Below are positions 1 to 7,935 of a DNA stretch of 64,000 nt, in pieces. The DNA is from Myxococcales bacterium (lineage in GTDB: Bacteria; Myxococcota_A; Polyangia; Polyangiales; Polyangiaceae). The number at the start of each line of letters is the position of its first letter. Within the stretch, counting starts at the first letter, position 1. Location of the stretch: positions 62,001-126,000 of the forward strand of contig SECP01000012.1 of NCBI GenBank assembly GCA_004193285.1, given 5' to 3'. Below the pieces are notes generated by a model. The model worked only from the letters and a program-made list of their open reading frames with translations. It ran no database searches and was not told the DNA's origin. The translations under genes were made by a program, and so were the position numbers.

Positions 1-1019
1 TCCTGTCGTCACCACCGGGGGTCGCCAGCAACGGCACCGGCTACCTGGCGGCGTACGGCACGGGGGATTCGAGCGATGGCGCAGTGCTCGGTCGTCTGCT
101 GGACGTGAGCGGAGTGAGCGGCCCTGCCTTCGACATCGACTCCACGACTCTCAACTCGACGCCCACCGTGTTCCCGCTCGGAGCTGGCTACTTGGTGAGC
201 TACAGCAACTCGGGCAGCTGGCTCATGCCGGTCAGCGGCAGCGGCGTGCCCGGGCAAAGCGTGATGGTCTCGCCGAACGTCGCGTACGTGACGGCCGCAT
301 CCTCAGGGCCGGACGCCGCGATAGTCGTGTGGTCGGACGTCGTGTGGTCGGACGTGGGCGATGCCCGCATTCAGGCCCGCTTCTTTCAAGGAGGCGAGCT
401 GAGCGGCCCCACCCTGGAGCTCGCGGAGACGAGCGCTGGCTACGGCGCCGCCGTGGTCTGGGAGGGCTCGAATTTCTGGGCGGTTTGGGAGACGCCGGAG
501 CACTTGCTTCAAGCGCGCGCCATCGGCGCGGATGGCTCGCTGGGGCCAGTGTCGACTTGGGTGAATGAGGGATGCTTTGCCCCCGTTCTCTCCAGCGACG
601 GGCAGGGCCAGCTTCTCCTCAGCTACGCGAAGTACGGTGAGCAGTCGCAAACTCGCCGGGTCTTTTCGCGTCTCGTCGGCCGTGGCGCGTCGGACCCGGA
701 TCCCGGAGCTGGCGGCGCTGCGGGGGCGGGCAACGAGGGCGGCAGCGGCGGCGCTGGCGCTGGCAGTGGCGGTACGGGCACCAGCGGTGCCGGTGCCGGG
801 CAAGGTCCGGGCGGCGGCGGCGCTGGCGGCACGACCTCCGCGGGCGGCTCGTCCTCGACCGCAGGGACGTCCGGCTCCGGCAGCGGCCCGGGGCCGCTAC
901 CGGGGTGCACCCTGAAGTCGACGCGCGAGAACGACGCCACGAGCGGCGCCGTTGGCGCGGCCCTCGGCTTGCTCGCGGCGGCTCTGCTGCGTCGACGACG
1001 AAAGCTAGCTTCTTCGTAG
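1..1019 (+). CDS. Secreted surface protein with MYXO-CTERM-like tail (5' end outside window)
   Basis: The frame is open from the window edge, so the N-terminus is missing. The first residues after the edge contain an S-N-G-T-G-Y-L-A-A-Y-G stretch and a later W-E-G-S-N-F-W-A-V-W repeat, a pattern common in long beta-propeller-like extracellular myxobacterial proteins. A Gly/Ala/Ser linker of about 80 residues follows. The tail has a Pro-Gly-Cys, a short spacer, a hydrophobic helix (about GAALGLLAAALL) and RRRRK, which resembles the MYXO-CTERM sorting signal that retains proteins at the outer surface. A strong hairpin lies just after the stop. Function is unknown; secretion and anchoring are inferred from the tail. 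Confidence 0.75.
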   Translation, partial: LSSPPGVASNGTGYLAAYGTGDSSDGAVLGRLLDVSGVSGPAFDIDSTTLNSTPTVFPLGAGYLVSYSNSGSWLMPVSGSGVPGQSVMVSPNVAYVTAASSGPDAAIVVWSDVVWSDVGDARIQARFFQGGELSGPTLELAETSAGYGAAVVWEGSNFWAVWETPEHLLQARAIGADGSLGPVSTWVNEGCFAPVLSSDGQGQLLLSYAKYGEQSQTRRVFSRLVGRGASDPDPGAGGAAGAGNEGGSGGAGAGSGGTGTSGAGAGQGPGGGGAGGTTSAGGSSSTAGTSGSGSGPGPLPGCTLKSTRENDATSGAVGAALGLLAAALLRRRRKLASS

Positions 1020-1029
1020 TCGACGGTAG

Positions 1030-1061
1030 GCGTGGGCGGCCCAAGCGGCGGCCGCCCACGC
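1030..1061. terminator. Bidirectional terminator-like hairpin
   Basis: A perfect 12-bp inverted repeat (GCGTGGGCGGCC at 1030-1041, its complement at 1050-1061) with an 8-base loop lies between the convergent stops at 1019 and 1097. There is no U tract, as is usual in GC-rich genomes. Its position between convergent genes supports a terminator role for both strands. Confidence 0.6.
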
Positions 1062-1096
1062 TCGCCCTTCGAAACGGGTGAGCTCCGCGCTACGGT

Positions 1097-1621
1097 TCAG
1101 GCGAGGTCCTCCGCGAGCAGGTCGAGGAGCAGCCCATCGTGAAACGTGCCGTCGGCACCTCGTTCGTACCGACGCAGCACGCCGACACGCTTGAAGCCTG
1201 CTCTCTCGTAGCTACGAATGGCGCGGTGGTTGTCGGCAGCGGGGTCGATGATGACGCGGTGGTGACCACGCACCTCGAAGAGCCAGCGGCACACGAGCTG
1301 AATGGCCTCCACCCCGTAGCCGCGGCCGTGGCGCGCACTGTCCAAGAACACGTCGACGCCAGCGTGTCGGTAGTCCGGCTCGAGGATTTCCCAGCCCGCG
1401 ATGTAACCCACCACTTCGTCCGCGAGCGTGATCACGAACGTACTGATGGCGTCGGCCCCATCGGGATCGCTGCCGAGCAAGAGGCCCTCCCGCTCACGTT
1501 CGTTCTCGGGCGGCGTCCAGAATCGGGCGACCGCTGGCTGCCGCAAGATCTCGAAGAGTCGCGGCAGATCACTTTCACTCACCGGCCGCAACGCGACGCG
1601 CAGCCCTCGCAGTGTCGTCAT
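1097..1621 (-). CDS. GNAT family N-acetyltransferase (RimJ/RimL-like)
   Basis: A 174-residue protein when started at the ATG at 1621 (MTTLRGLRVALRP), which gives the standard GNAT N-terminus; the frame is open further upstream but that part has no domain character. The core has the acetyl-CoA-binding region (about R-H-G-R-G-Y-G-V-E-A, with the R/QxxGxG/A signature) followed by the helix AIQLVCRWLFEVRG and a late N-x-x-x-I-R-S-Y-E-R-A-G-F motif typical of RimJ/RimL-type enzymes. It probably acetylates an amine on a protein or small molecule using acetyl-CoA in the cytoplasm. The substrate cannot be read from the sequence. Confidence 0.88.
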   Translation of the reverse strand: MTTLRGLRVALRPVSESDLPRLFEILRQPAVARFWTPPENEREREGLLLGSDPDGADAISTFVITLADEVVGYIAGWEILEPDYRHAGVDVFLDSARHGRGYGVEAIQLVCRWLFEVRGHHRVIIDPAADNHRAIRSYERAGFKRVGVLRRYERGADGTFHDGLLLDLLAEDLA

Positions 1622-1786
1622 CGCGGTCGAGTATGCGCGGGCACCGGACTCGGTTACGACGCCTTCCTTTGAGCCGAACGGCGCTTGCACGCGCGAGTGG
1701 GTCGCGTTGAGACAGCTGCGGCTCAGTGGCAACGGAAGAGTTTCGTCAGGTTGTGATCGGCGCAGCTTGTTGCGAGGCCTTACGAA

Positions 1787-1802
1787 CTGGAATCGGTTCC
1801 AG
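1787..1802. promoter_or_regulatory. Palindrome CTGGAA-N4-TTCCAG upstream of cellulase gene
   Basis: A perfect 6-bp inverted repeat with a 4-base centre (TCGG) lies about 53 bases before the chosen GTG start of the GH6 gene. Its core TGGAA-N4-TTCCA recurs at 5843-5856 before another secreted-protein gene, which suggests a shared operator. A second small hairpin, AGGCGT-GCT-ACGCCT, follows directly at 1801-1815. Confidence 0.35.
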
Positions 1803-1854
1803 GCGTGCTACGCCTGCGGGCGCCTCTTGCGTGAGGCCTGCGGGAGATCCGAAA

Positions 1855-3366
1855 GTGAACAACAAATTGCGCGTGCACAGTCGTTGGGTAAGCTCGGTTG
1901 TCTTCCTAGGCGCGGCGGCGATGCTGAGCGGGTGTGATTCTGGCAGCGAGGCGCTACCCGGCGCGGCGGGCAGCGGGGGAACCGGTGTCGGCGGCCCCGT
2001 CTCGACCGGTGGCACGGCCGGCGCGCCACCGGCGGCGGGCGGATCCGTGATGGGTGGAACCGCGGGCGTCGCCACCGGCGGTAGCGGCGGCAGCGGGCCC
2101 ATCGCGCCGATGGTCTGCAACGCCAGCTACGAAGCGGAAGCGATGATGGCCTCCACCGGGGAAGCGGTCGAAGGTGGCTGGAACATCTATACGGAGGGCT
2201 CGCTCGAGGGCTCTCACGCGTTCAAGGGTGGCAAAACGACGCTCACCGTTTACGCGCGCGGCTCCGTTTCGGGCGGAGAGTGGCCGCACATGGTCGTGAA
2301 AGTGGGCGAGCAGACGGTAGGTGAGAAGGACGTCACGACCGACTCCTTCATGGCTTACGAGTTCGAGGCCACCGTCACCGCGGGCACGAGCGACGTCGTC
2401 ATCGAGTTTACGAACGACAGCGAAGACGGGCAGGACGATCGCAACCTGTACGTGGACAAGGTCGAGATCGAAGAGCTCTGCGGCGGAGCGGTCGGTACCG
2501 GCGGCAGCGGTGGCGGCGGCTCGGTGGATAGCGGCCATCCCTTCTCGACTCCCCTCTACGTGGACCCGGACTCGAAGGCCGCGGGCGCCGCGAATAGCTT
2601 GAGCGGCGCGGATGCGGACTTGATGAAGAAAATCTCCACCTCGCCCCAGGCGGTGTGGATTCTGGGAGGAGACCCGGCGGGGCAGGTGCGCGGCGCCATC
2701 GGGAAGGGCGGCAGCCAGCTACGCGTCCTCGTGGCGTACAACATTTACAACCGGGACTGCGGCAGCATGTCGAGCGGCGGCGCCGCAGACGCGACCGCTT
2801 ACAAGAGCTGGATCGACGGCTTTGCCGATGGCATCGGGGACGACAAGGTCGTCGTGGTCTTGGAGCCGGACACCTTGGCCCACGAGTGCGATCCCACGCG
2901 CTGGGAGTCGCTGGCGTACGCGGTGACCTCGCTCAAAGCGAAGCCGAACGCGCACGTCTACATCGACGCCGGGCACTCAGGCTGGGTCGCGGACGGGACG
3001 ATGGCATCGCGGCTCAAGACCGCCGGCATCGCCAATGCGGACGGCTTCGCGCTCAACGTCTCGAGCTTTCAAACCACCGAGTCTTCCATCGGTTACGGTA
3101 AGGCCATCTCCGGCCAGGTCGGCAACAAGCCGTTCATCATCGACACGAGCCGCAACGGCCAGGGTCCGGCTGGTTCCGAGTGGTGCAACCCGCCGGGCCG
3201 CGGTCTCGGCGAAAAACCGACTGCAAACACCGGCGACCCGCTGGTCCATGCGTTTTTCTGGATCAAGAAACCGGGCGAGTCCGACGGTGAGTGCAACGGC
3301 GGTCCGGGGGCGGGGCAGTGGTTTCAAAGCTACGCCCTGGAGTTGGCGAAGAACGCCGTGTTCTGA
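1855..3366 (+). CDS. Secreted GH6 cellulase (endoglucanase/cellobiohydrolase) with N-terminal carbohydrate-binding domain
   Basis: 503 residues from GTG 1855, preceded by a GGGAG-like site; this start gives a clean lipoprotein signal ending in the lipobox L-S-G-C. A Gly/Ser linker leads to a beta-sandwich (about residues 90-210, YEAEAMMAS...DDRNLYVDKVEIEEL) resembling Ca-dependent xylan-binding modules (CBM36/60 type). After a second linker comes a glycoside hydrolase family 6 domain (about 235-503). The two GH6 catalytic aspartates are visible: Asp301 in N-R-D-C-G and Asp339 in L-E-P-D-T-L-A. It should hydrolyse beta-1,4-glucan by inversion at the cell surface or outside. Endo versus exo action cannot be decided from the sequence. 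Confidence 0.93.
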   Translation: MNNKLRVHSRWVSSVVFLGAAAMLSGCDSGSEALPGAAGSGGTGVGGPVSTGGTAGAPPAAGGSVMGGTAGVATGGSGGSGPIAPMVCNASYEAEAMMASTGEAVEGGWNIYTEGSLEGSHAFKGGKTTLTVYARGSVSGGEWPHMVVKVGEQTVGEKDVTTDSFMAYEFEATVTAGTSDVVIEFTNDSEDGQDDRNLYVDKVEIEELCGGAVGTGGSGGGGSVDSGHPFSTPLYVDPDSKAAGAANSLSGADADLMKKISTSPQAVWILGGDPAGQVRGAIGKGGSQLRVLVAYNIYNRDCGSMSSGGAADATAYKSWIDGFADGIGDDKVVVVLEPDTLAHECDPTRWESLAYAVTSLKAKPNAHVYIDAGHSGWVADGTMASRLKTAGIANADGFALNVSSFQTTESSIGYGKAISGQVGNKPFIIDTSRNGQGPAGSEWCNPPGRGLGEKPTANTGDPLVHAFFWIKKPGESDGECNGGPGAGQWFQSYALELAKNAVF

Positions 3367-3465
3367 GCCAGCTGGAGGCGAGCCGCGTCATCGGGTGCCG
3401 CGCAACCGCGCGGCGCTCGGCTCGCACTTGAAGACCGCCGGAAGCTCGTGCTAGTGCGCGCGGCC

Positions 3466-3699
3466 ATGACCACCGCCGCACCCGTAGCCGACCTCGCCAA
3501 CAAGACCGTCACCTTCGCCGGTACGACCTACGCCATCCAGGCGCTCGGTGACGACAGCTACACCGTCCTGGTCGCCGGCGTGCCGGTGGGGCGCATCGTG
3601 CTGTCGTTCGGCGCCGCCAACGGCGTGCCGGAAGGCGACGCCATCAGCGAAGACGACCTGACCGCGGTCGGCGAGGCCTGGTTCGCCGCCATCGGCTGA
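3466..3699 (+). CDS. Small hypothetical protein
   Basis: 77 residues from ATG 3466 (MTTAAPVADL); an in-frame GTG at 3448 is the alternative start. The sequence is acidic and soluble, with a beta-rich centre (TVTFAGTTYAIQALGDDSYTV) and a C-terminal helix (EDDLTAVGEAWFAAIG). There is no signal peptide, membrane segment or family motif I recognise. Amino-acid use looks protein-like and the third-base GC bias matches the neighbours, so I consider it real. It ends 30 bases from the convergent gene at 3730. Confidence 0.6.
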   Translation: MTTAAPVADLANKTVTFAGTTYAIQALGDDSYTVLVAGVPVGRIVLSFGAANGVPEGDAISEDDLTAVGEAWFAAIG

Positions 3700-3712
3700 G
3701 CGGGGACGGGTG

Positions 3713-3727
3713 ACGCTCGGGGCGTCG
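3713..3727. terminator. Small hairpin between convergent genes
   Basis: GACGC-TCGGG-GCGTC forms a 5-bp stem in the 30-base gap between the convergent stops at 3699 and 3730. It is short, so a terminator role is tentative. Confidence 0.3.
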
Positions 3728-3729
3728 CG

Positions 3730-4428
3730 CTAGCGCGGCCTGAGGTGATCCAGCGCTTGCATCCAGGCGGTGAGCGACGCTCGCACTCGCCCGAACAGCT
3801 CAGCGAGCTGCGCTTCTGGCCCTACGTCTGGCCGGTTCGGGCTGTCGAGCAACCGGGGTATCACCACCATTTGTCCGGCGGCGAGCTCCACCCCTTCGAG
3901 TAGCAAGGCGCCGCTGGGGTCGCACACCGCGGTGAGCTTCGGCGTATCCTGCCAGGCGAGCACCTCCGTCATGCCCATGCGGTTGACGCGCAAGATCTCG
4001 TCCGGCAGGAGCGGCTCGATGCGATCGAGCCTTTCCACCGTCTCCTCGACCCACTTGGACCACGACGCCTTGGACGGCATCGGCAGAGGCTTGTCGTAGG
4101 GCGCGGTCGCGCGGAGCTTGATGTCCACGTGGACGCTCGCGTTCTCCGCGAGCAGGTCCTCGGCTTGGTCACGCCCGAGCATCTCCGACAGCACGTCCTC
4201 GTCGCGCACGGTTCCGCGCACCGTCGTCAGCGCTTCCCAGCGCCACGAGAGCTGGGCCGTGACGTGGAAAGGCGCCGCGTCTTGCCCTCCGAGTGGCTCC
4301 ACCGTACCGGTGAACACGCGGTCCAGGTGGCGCGTATCCAGCGTCTCCGTGCCCTGGTCTTCCACGCGTGGCAGGCCGGATTCGCGGAGGGCTTCGAGCC
4401 AGAGAGCGCGGAACGTTTCGTAGTCCAC
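3730..4428 (-). CDS. Conserved-looking hypothetical protein
   Basis: 232 residues from the ATG at 4428 (MDYETFRALWLEALRESG). It is soluble, with no signal peptide and no membrane helix. The N-terminal part looks alpha/beta (HVTAQLSWRWEALTTVRGTVRDEDVLSEMLG) and the C-terminal part is helical (AQLAELFGRVRASLTAWMQALDHL). I recognise no family. It is followed on the same strand by nothing within its gap, and the next upstream minus-strand gene (DUF5519 protein) ends about 55 bases before its start, so co-transcription is possible. Confidence 0.7.
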   Translation of the reverse strand: MDYETFRALWLEALRESGLPRVEDQGTETLDTRHLDRVFTGTVEPLGGQDAAPFHVTAQLSWRWEALTTVRGTVRDEDVLSEMLGRDQAEDLLAENASVHVDIKLRATAPYDKPLPMPSKASWSKWVEETVERLDRIEPLLPDEILRVNRMGMTEVLAWQDTPKLTAVCDPSGALLLEGVELAAGQMVVIPRLLDSPNRPDVGPEAQLAELFGRVRASLTAWMQALDHLRPR

Positions 4429-4482
4429 GGCTAGCGTGTCGAACAGCGGGAAGCTGGAGTCAATCAGGCGCTGAGCGCACCC

Positions 4483-4929
4483 TCAGGTGGCGGGCGCAGA
4501 GCTGCGGCTTTGCCCGAGCGCGGCCGGCGCGCTCGCGATGCGGGCGAGCAGCTCCGCGGTACCGACGCCGCGAAGGTGATCGTACGCCAGCTCGAACAAC
4601 GCCGCCGCGCGGGCGACGCCGGCCGCGGTGGTGATCGGGTAGACCACGAAGGCCTGACTCCAGCGGAACGGAGACGCCAAGCCGGCCTTGATGAGCGCGT
4701 CCCGCAGGGGCTTTGCGACCGCGATGTGGGCCTCCCCGCCGAGGTGAATGTGGCCCAGCTCCAGCTCGTCCACGTAGAAGTCCGCGCCGTCCACCCGCGT
4801 TTCGTCGCCCAGTAGCCAGTGGGTGCGCGCGTGCACCCCTGGCCAAGTCGCCAGCAAGCTCGACACGGCTTGGGCATGAACTGGCAGCGGTGGGGGCGGC
4901 GCATAGCGCCCCTTTTCGGCGAGCCTCAT
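4483..4929 (-). CDS. DUF5519 (luciferase-like domain) family protein
   Basis: 148 residues. The centre matches the DUF5519 pattern: a core G-A-D-F-Y-V-D-E-L-E-L-G-H-I-H, then A-K-P-L-R-D-A-L-I-K-A-G, then a Pro/Thr turn and a final helix RAAALFELAYDHLRG. The family is widespread in bacteria and is annotated as luciferase-domain protein, but a light-producing activity is not established for most members. No signal peptide. It lies upstream of the hypothetical gene at 3730-4428 on the same strand. The family call rests on motif memory, without an alignment. Confidence 0.7.
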   Translation of the reverse strand: MRLAEKGRYAPPPPLPVHAQAVSSLLATWPGVHARTHWLLGDETRVDGADFYVDELELGHIHLGGEAHIAVAKPLRDALIKAGLASPFRWSQAFVVYPITTAAGVARAAALFELAYDHLRGVGTAELLARIASAPAALGQSRSSAPAT

Positions 4930-5057
4930 CCGACAAGCTTAGGACCCACGGGCCGAACCGGTAGCCCACGCCCGCCATCATCGGCTCCGCGGGCAGTCCG
5001 GGGGCGGTTTGACGACGCTCGCTGCATCCGGCAAGCGAGAGCCAGAAGGCAGCGCCC

Positions 5058-5729
5058 ATGAAGCGGACCACCGTACTAGAGCAGCTGAAGACGCCGGACG
5101 GCAGCACGATGACGCTCGTGGAGCACGACGGCGCGCGCATGATCCGCGTGAACGGTCGTGAGCTGATGTCCACGCGTCATTCCTTTTCGGAGGAGCAGCT
5201 CGGGGTCGTCGCGTGCCAAACCGTCGCCCAGCAGCAAGGCGCGTGCGTGCTGATTGGCGGGCTCGGCTTGGGCTTCACGCTGCGTGCGGCGCTTGGCACG
5301 CTCGGGCGGAGCGCGCGCGTCGTGGTCGCGGAGCTCATTCCCGAAGTAGTCGCCTGGAATCGCAACCCGGCATACTCCTTGGCTGCGGCCGAGCTAGCGG
5401 ACCCTCGCACCCAAGTCGTCATGGGGGACGTCGCGGATGTCTTGGAGCAGAGCTCGACCAGCTTCGACGCGATCATGCTCGACGCTGATAACGAGACCAC
5501 CGCCATGAACACGCGTGGCAACAGCAGCCTCTATCATCCCGCAGGGCTTGCCAAGGTGAAGCGCAAGCTCAAGCCGGGCGCGGCCGTGGTCTACTGGTCA
5601 GCCGGAGAAGACCCACAGCTCGCCAAGCGCCTCGTCGCCGCCGGCTTCGAAGTGGAGGTGCGACGAGTGCGCAAGCACCCAACTGCCGGCGGTTATCACA
5701 ACCTCTTGATCGCTCGTCGCGGCGCCTGA
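5058..5729 (+). CDS. Spermidine-synthase-like SAM/dcSAM-dependent transferase
   Basis: 223 residues from ATG 5058. A Rossmann methyltransferase fold is visible: G-G-L-G-L-G-F (motif I) at about residues 71-77, V-V-V-A-E-L at the acidic loop, and D-A-I-M-L-D-A-D-N-E where spermidine synthases carry D-S-x-D-P. The changed acidic loop argues against a true aminopropyltransferase, so it is better called a spermidine-synthase-fold protein of unknown substrate. It is cytoplasmic and appears monocistronic, with a possible terminator hairpin at 5792-5827. Confidence 0.8.
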   Translation: MKRTTVLEQLKTPDGSTMTLVEHDGARMIRVNGRELMSTRHSFSEEQLGVVACQTVAQQQGACVLIGGLGLGFTLRAALGTLGRSARVVVAELIPEVVAWNRNPAYSLAAAELADPRTQVVMGDVADVLEQSSTSFDAIMLDADNETTAMNTRGNSSLYHPAGLAKVKRKLKPGAAVVYWSAGEDPQLAKRLVAAGFEVEVRRVRKHPTAGGYHNLLIARRGA

Positions 5730-5791
5730 GCCGGCGCGCGTGCCGAGGAGCGGTTCGTCATCCCTAGGGTTGTCAAGGGCGGAACCTCGGA

Positions 5792-5827
5792 GGCAAGCGC
5801 AGCTCCCCTTCCGAGCCGCTGCTTGCC
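5792..5827 (+). terminator. Terminator-like hairpin
   Basis: GGCAAGC (5792-5798) can pair with GCTTGCC (5821-5827), and inner bases can extend the stem imperfectly. It lies about 60 bases after the stop of the gene ending at 5729. It could equally be a structured 5' element of the next gene. Confidence 0.35.
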
Positions 5828-5842
5828 GCTGCGAACATGATG

Positions 5843-5856
5843 TGGAACTGTTTCCA
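5843..5856. promoter_or_regulatory. Palindrome TGGAA-N4-TTCCA
   Basis: TGGAA-CTGT-TTCCA is a perfect 5-bp inverted repeat 84 bases before the start of the lipoprotein gene at 5940. It shares its half-sites and spacing with the palindrome at 1787-1802 in front of the cellulase gene. Confidence 0.3.
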
Positions 5857-5939
5857 GGTTCGCGCGTCTAAACAGAAGCCGGCCCAGGTGGTCGGACTCG
5901 TGCGCGGCGCCAAAGGACCTTTACCAAGGTGTGCTCGTG

Positions 5940-7142
5940 ATGTTTAGCTCGACCAAACACGGCGTTTTCTTTGGCATCCTCAGCTCACTGCTGCTGTCTG
6001 TCGCTTGCGGCAGCGAGCCGCGTACGTTCGAGCAAGGCGTGTCCGGTGGCGGCAGCGGCGGTAGCGGCGGGGCGACCGGCGGCTCGCGTGAGCCTCTTGG
6101 CGGCGGCCCCGGTGAGGACGAGACGGAGGTAGCAGGCTCGGGCGGTGAGAGCTTGGGGGCGGCCGCGGGAGGGGCGGGCGGCATGCCGGACGTCGTGAGC
6201 GCCGCCGGCGAAGCGGGGGCTGGCGGCCAGGCCGTGGTGCTGAGGCCCTTCAGCAAAGGTCCTTGCGTGGCGGCGACCGGCGAGGCGGACGTCGAGGCAT
6301 TTGCGCGCGCGAGCGATGAAAAAGTGTATCGGCGCGTGCTGTCGGCAGTAGGCGGCGGCAGCTGGACCGCGCTCGCGCACCTGGATGCTTCGGTGGTGGA
6401 TGTGCGTTCGGATCTGGACTGCAGCGCGGACGCTGGCTCGACCTCGACGTCGCTGGTTGCCACGAGCAACCAGCCGGTGGGCGCGTACCTGCTTTCGGAT
6501 GGCACTGGGGACAGCTTCAACCCCTTCCTGCGGCAACTGGCGCCGCTGGTCTTCCTGCGTAGCGTCTCCGTTTCCCGGCGCACGCTCGTTGGCGTTCAAG
6601 GTGACGTCATGAACGTCGCCCAAGTTCAGGGCACGGACATTTACTGGCTACCTTCACCGACGGAAAGTCCCAGGCTGAGCTCTCCGGCCAGCGTCACGGA
6701 GGTGAGCGCCTTCAACTCGGTCATTACCGCCATCGCGGCCTTCGACGACAACGAGGAGCTGGTGCTGCTTCGCTACCAGAACACCTCCACCTTCAGCGGC
6801 TGGTCGACGGAAGACGTGCGCTTGCCGCCGCCGGCGGGGAAGAAGTTCCAGTTCGCGCCGGCCATCTGCCACGACTACTTCCCGAATAGCGGCGGGCCAT
6901 ATCCGCAGAGGCACCTGGTCGCCGTCGCTGACGGTAAGCTCTGGTATCGCGTCGCGAAGGAGTTCGACTACGTGTTCACTCCTTGGGAGAGCCTGGGCGA
7001 CCAAACGATCACGACGACTCCGGACTGCACCGCGGAGGCGGACGGCACCGTGCACGTGGTGGCGCTCGGCACCGACGGCAACGTGCTTCACGTCCACGGC
7101 ACTTCGGGCGACTTCGTGGTCGAGGACCTCGGCGGCTACTAG
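5940..7142 (+). CDS. Secreted lipoprotein with beta-propeller-like repeats
   Basis: 400 residues from ATG 5940, with AAGG about 10 bases upstream. The signal peptide MFSSTKHGVFFGILSSLLLSVAC ends in a lipobox (L-S-V-A-C). A Gly/Ser/Glu linker (about 30-100) follows. The remainder has repeated beta-strand blocks of the form (D)GxxxVxAxGTDGxxLHxH and W-x-S-W/W-E-S-L-G, resembling PLL-like or sialidase-type propeller lectins, best seen near the C-terminus (DGTVHVVALGTDGNVLHVHG). It probably binds a ligand at the cell surface. No catalytic motif is visible. It is transcribed alone. Confidence 0.65.
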   Translation: MFSSTKHGVFFGILSSLLLSVACGSEPRTFEQGVSGGGSGGSGGATGGSREPLGGGPGEDETEVAGSGGESLGAAAGGAGGMPDVVSAAGEAGAGGQAVVLRPFSKGPCVAATGEADVEAFARASDEKVYRRVLSAVGGGSWTALAHLDASVVDVRSDLDCSADAGSTSTSLVATSNQPVGAYLLSDGTGDSFNPFLRQLAPLVFLRSVSVSRRTLVGVQGDVMNVAQVQGTDIYWLPSPTESPRLSSPASVTEVSAFNSVITAIAAFDDNEELVLLRYQNTSTFSGWSTEDVRLPPPAGKKFQFAPAICHDYFPNSGGPYPQRHLVAVADGKLWYRVAKEFDYVFTPWESLGDQTITTTPDCTAEADGTVHVVALGTDGNVLHVHGTSGDFVVEDLGGY

Positions 7143-7214
7143 GCTCGGTAAGGGTTCGCACGTACGGAGGCGGAGGCACGCTCCGCAGTCGGCACCATTG
7201 GCATTCGCATTGCA

Positions 7215-7237
7215 GCGCTCTCTTGCGAGGAGAGTGC
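7215..7237 (+). promoter_or_regulatory. Hairpin overlapping the ribosome binding site
   Basis: GCGCTCTC pairs with GAGAGTGC (one G-U pair) around a 7-base loop. The strong Shine-Dalgarno sequence GAGGAG (7227-7232) lies partly in the loop and partly in the 3' arm, just before the ATG at 7242. This could dampen translation of the hemerythrin gene. Confidence 0.3.
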
Positions 7238-7241
7238 AGCC

Positions 7242-7793
7242 ATGACGATTTACGACGCCCTTTCAAACGACCATCGCGAGTTCGAGCGCCTGCTGGACGC
7301 CTTGCTCGCAGCATCCAAGGCCGACGACGACAGCTGGAAGAGCACCCTCGACCAGCTGCGTCGAGGCCTCATAGCTCACGCCCACGCGGAAGAAGCCGTC
7401 TTCTACAACGCGCTTCGTGAAACGGACCAGGGCGACGGGTTGATAGGCCACAGCTATGGTGAGCACGTGATGGCGGAGGCGGAGATCCGCACCCTCGGCG
7501 GGGCCAAGCTCGTGGACGCCAACTGGACGTCCCTGGTCGAGAAGCTCCGCAAGGACCTCCTGCATCACATCCGTGAGGAAGAGACTCGAGTCTTCGACGC
7601 CGCGCGCCGGGCCTTCAGTGACGAGGAAGCGACCCAAATGGGAGCGGCGTTCGAGCGCCTCAAGCTGGAGACGGCCAAGGACGGGGACTCCATGGTGGCC
7701 AGCACCATCGATCTGATTGCCAACCTGCTGCCGCCCCGACTCACCGCGTCGTTCCGTAAGAACACCAAACCTGGTCAGTGGCGGGCCGCGTAG
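7242..7793 (+). CDS. Hemerythrin HHE domain protein
   Basis: 183 residues from ATG 7242 with GAGGAG ten bases upstream. The N-terminal 125 residues are a four-helix hemerythrin-like domain with the expected ligand residues: His in L-S-N-D-H-R-E-F, His-Ala-His-Ala-Glu-Glu (helix 2), G-H-S-Y-G-E-H, and H-H-I-R-E-E-E. Such proteins bind a di-iron centre and sense or store oxygen, NO or iron. The C-terminal 60 residues are less defined, with a short hydrophobic patch (IDLIANLLPPRL) but no clear membrane helix. It is cytoplasmic and stands alone. Confidence 0.9.
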   Translation: MTIYDALSNDHREFERLLDALLAASKADDDSWKSTLDQLRRGLIAHAHAEEAVFYNALRETDQGDGLIGHSYGEHVMAEAEIRTLGGAKLVDANWTSLVEKLRKDLLHHIREEETRVFDAARRAFSDEEATQMGAAFERLKLETAKDGDSMVASTIDLIANLLPPRLTASFRKNTKPGQWRAA

Positions 7794-7935
7794 CAGGTGC
7801 AAGCGCGGCGCCTCCAGGCCATTCGCGCCTGGCATAGTCGGCGGCGGCGTGGGGGCGCCGCGCGATGCACTCACGGTTTGTCCCGGATCGGCGCTCCACG
7901 CGTGACCGGCGGCGCGAACTTGCTAAACCACGCTC

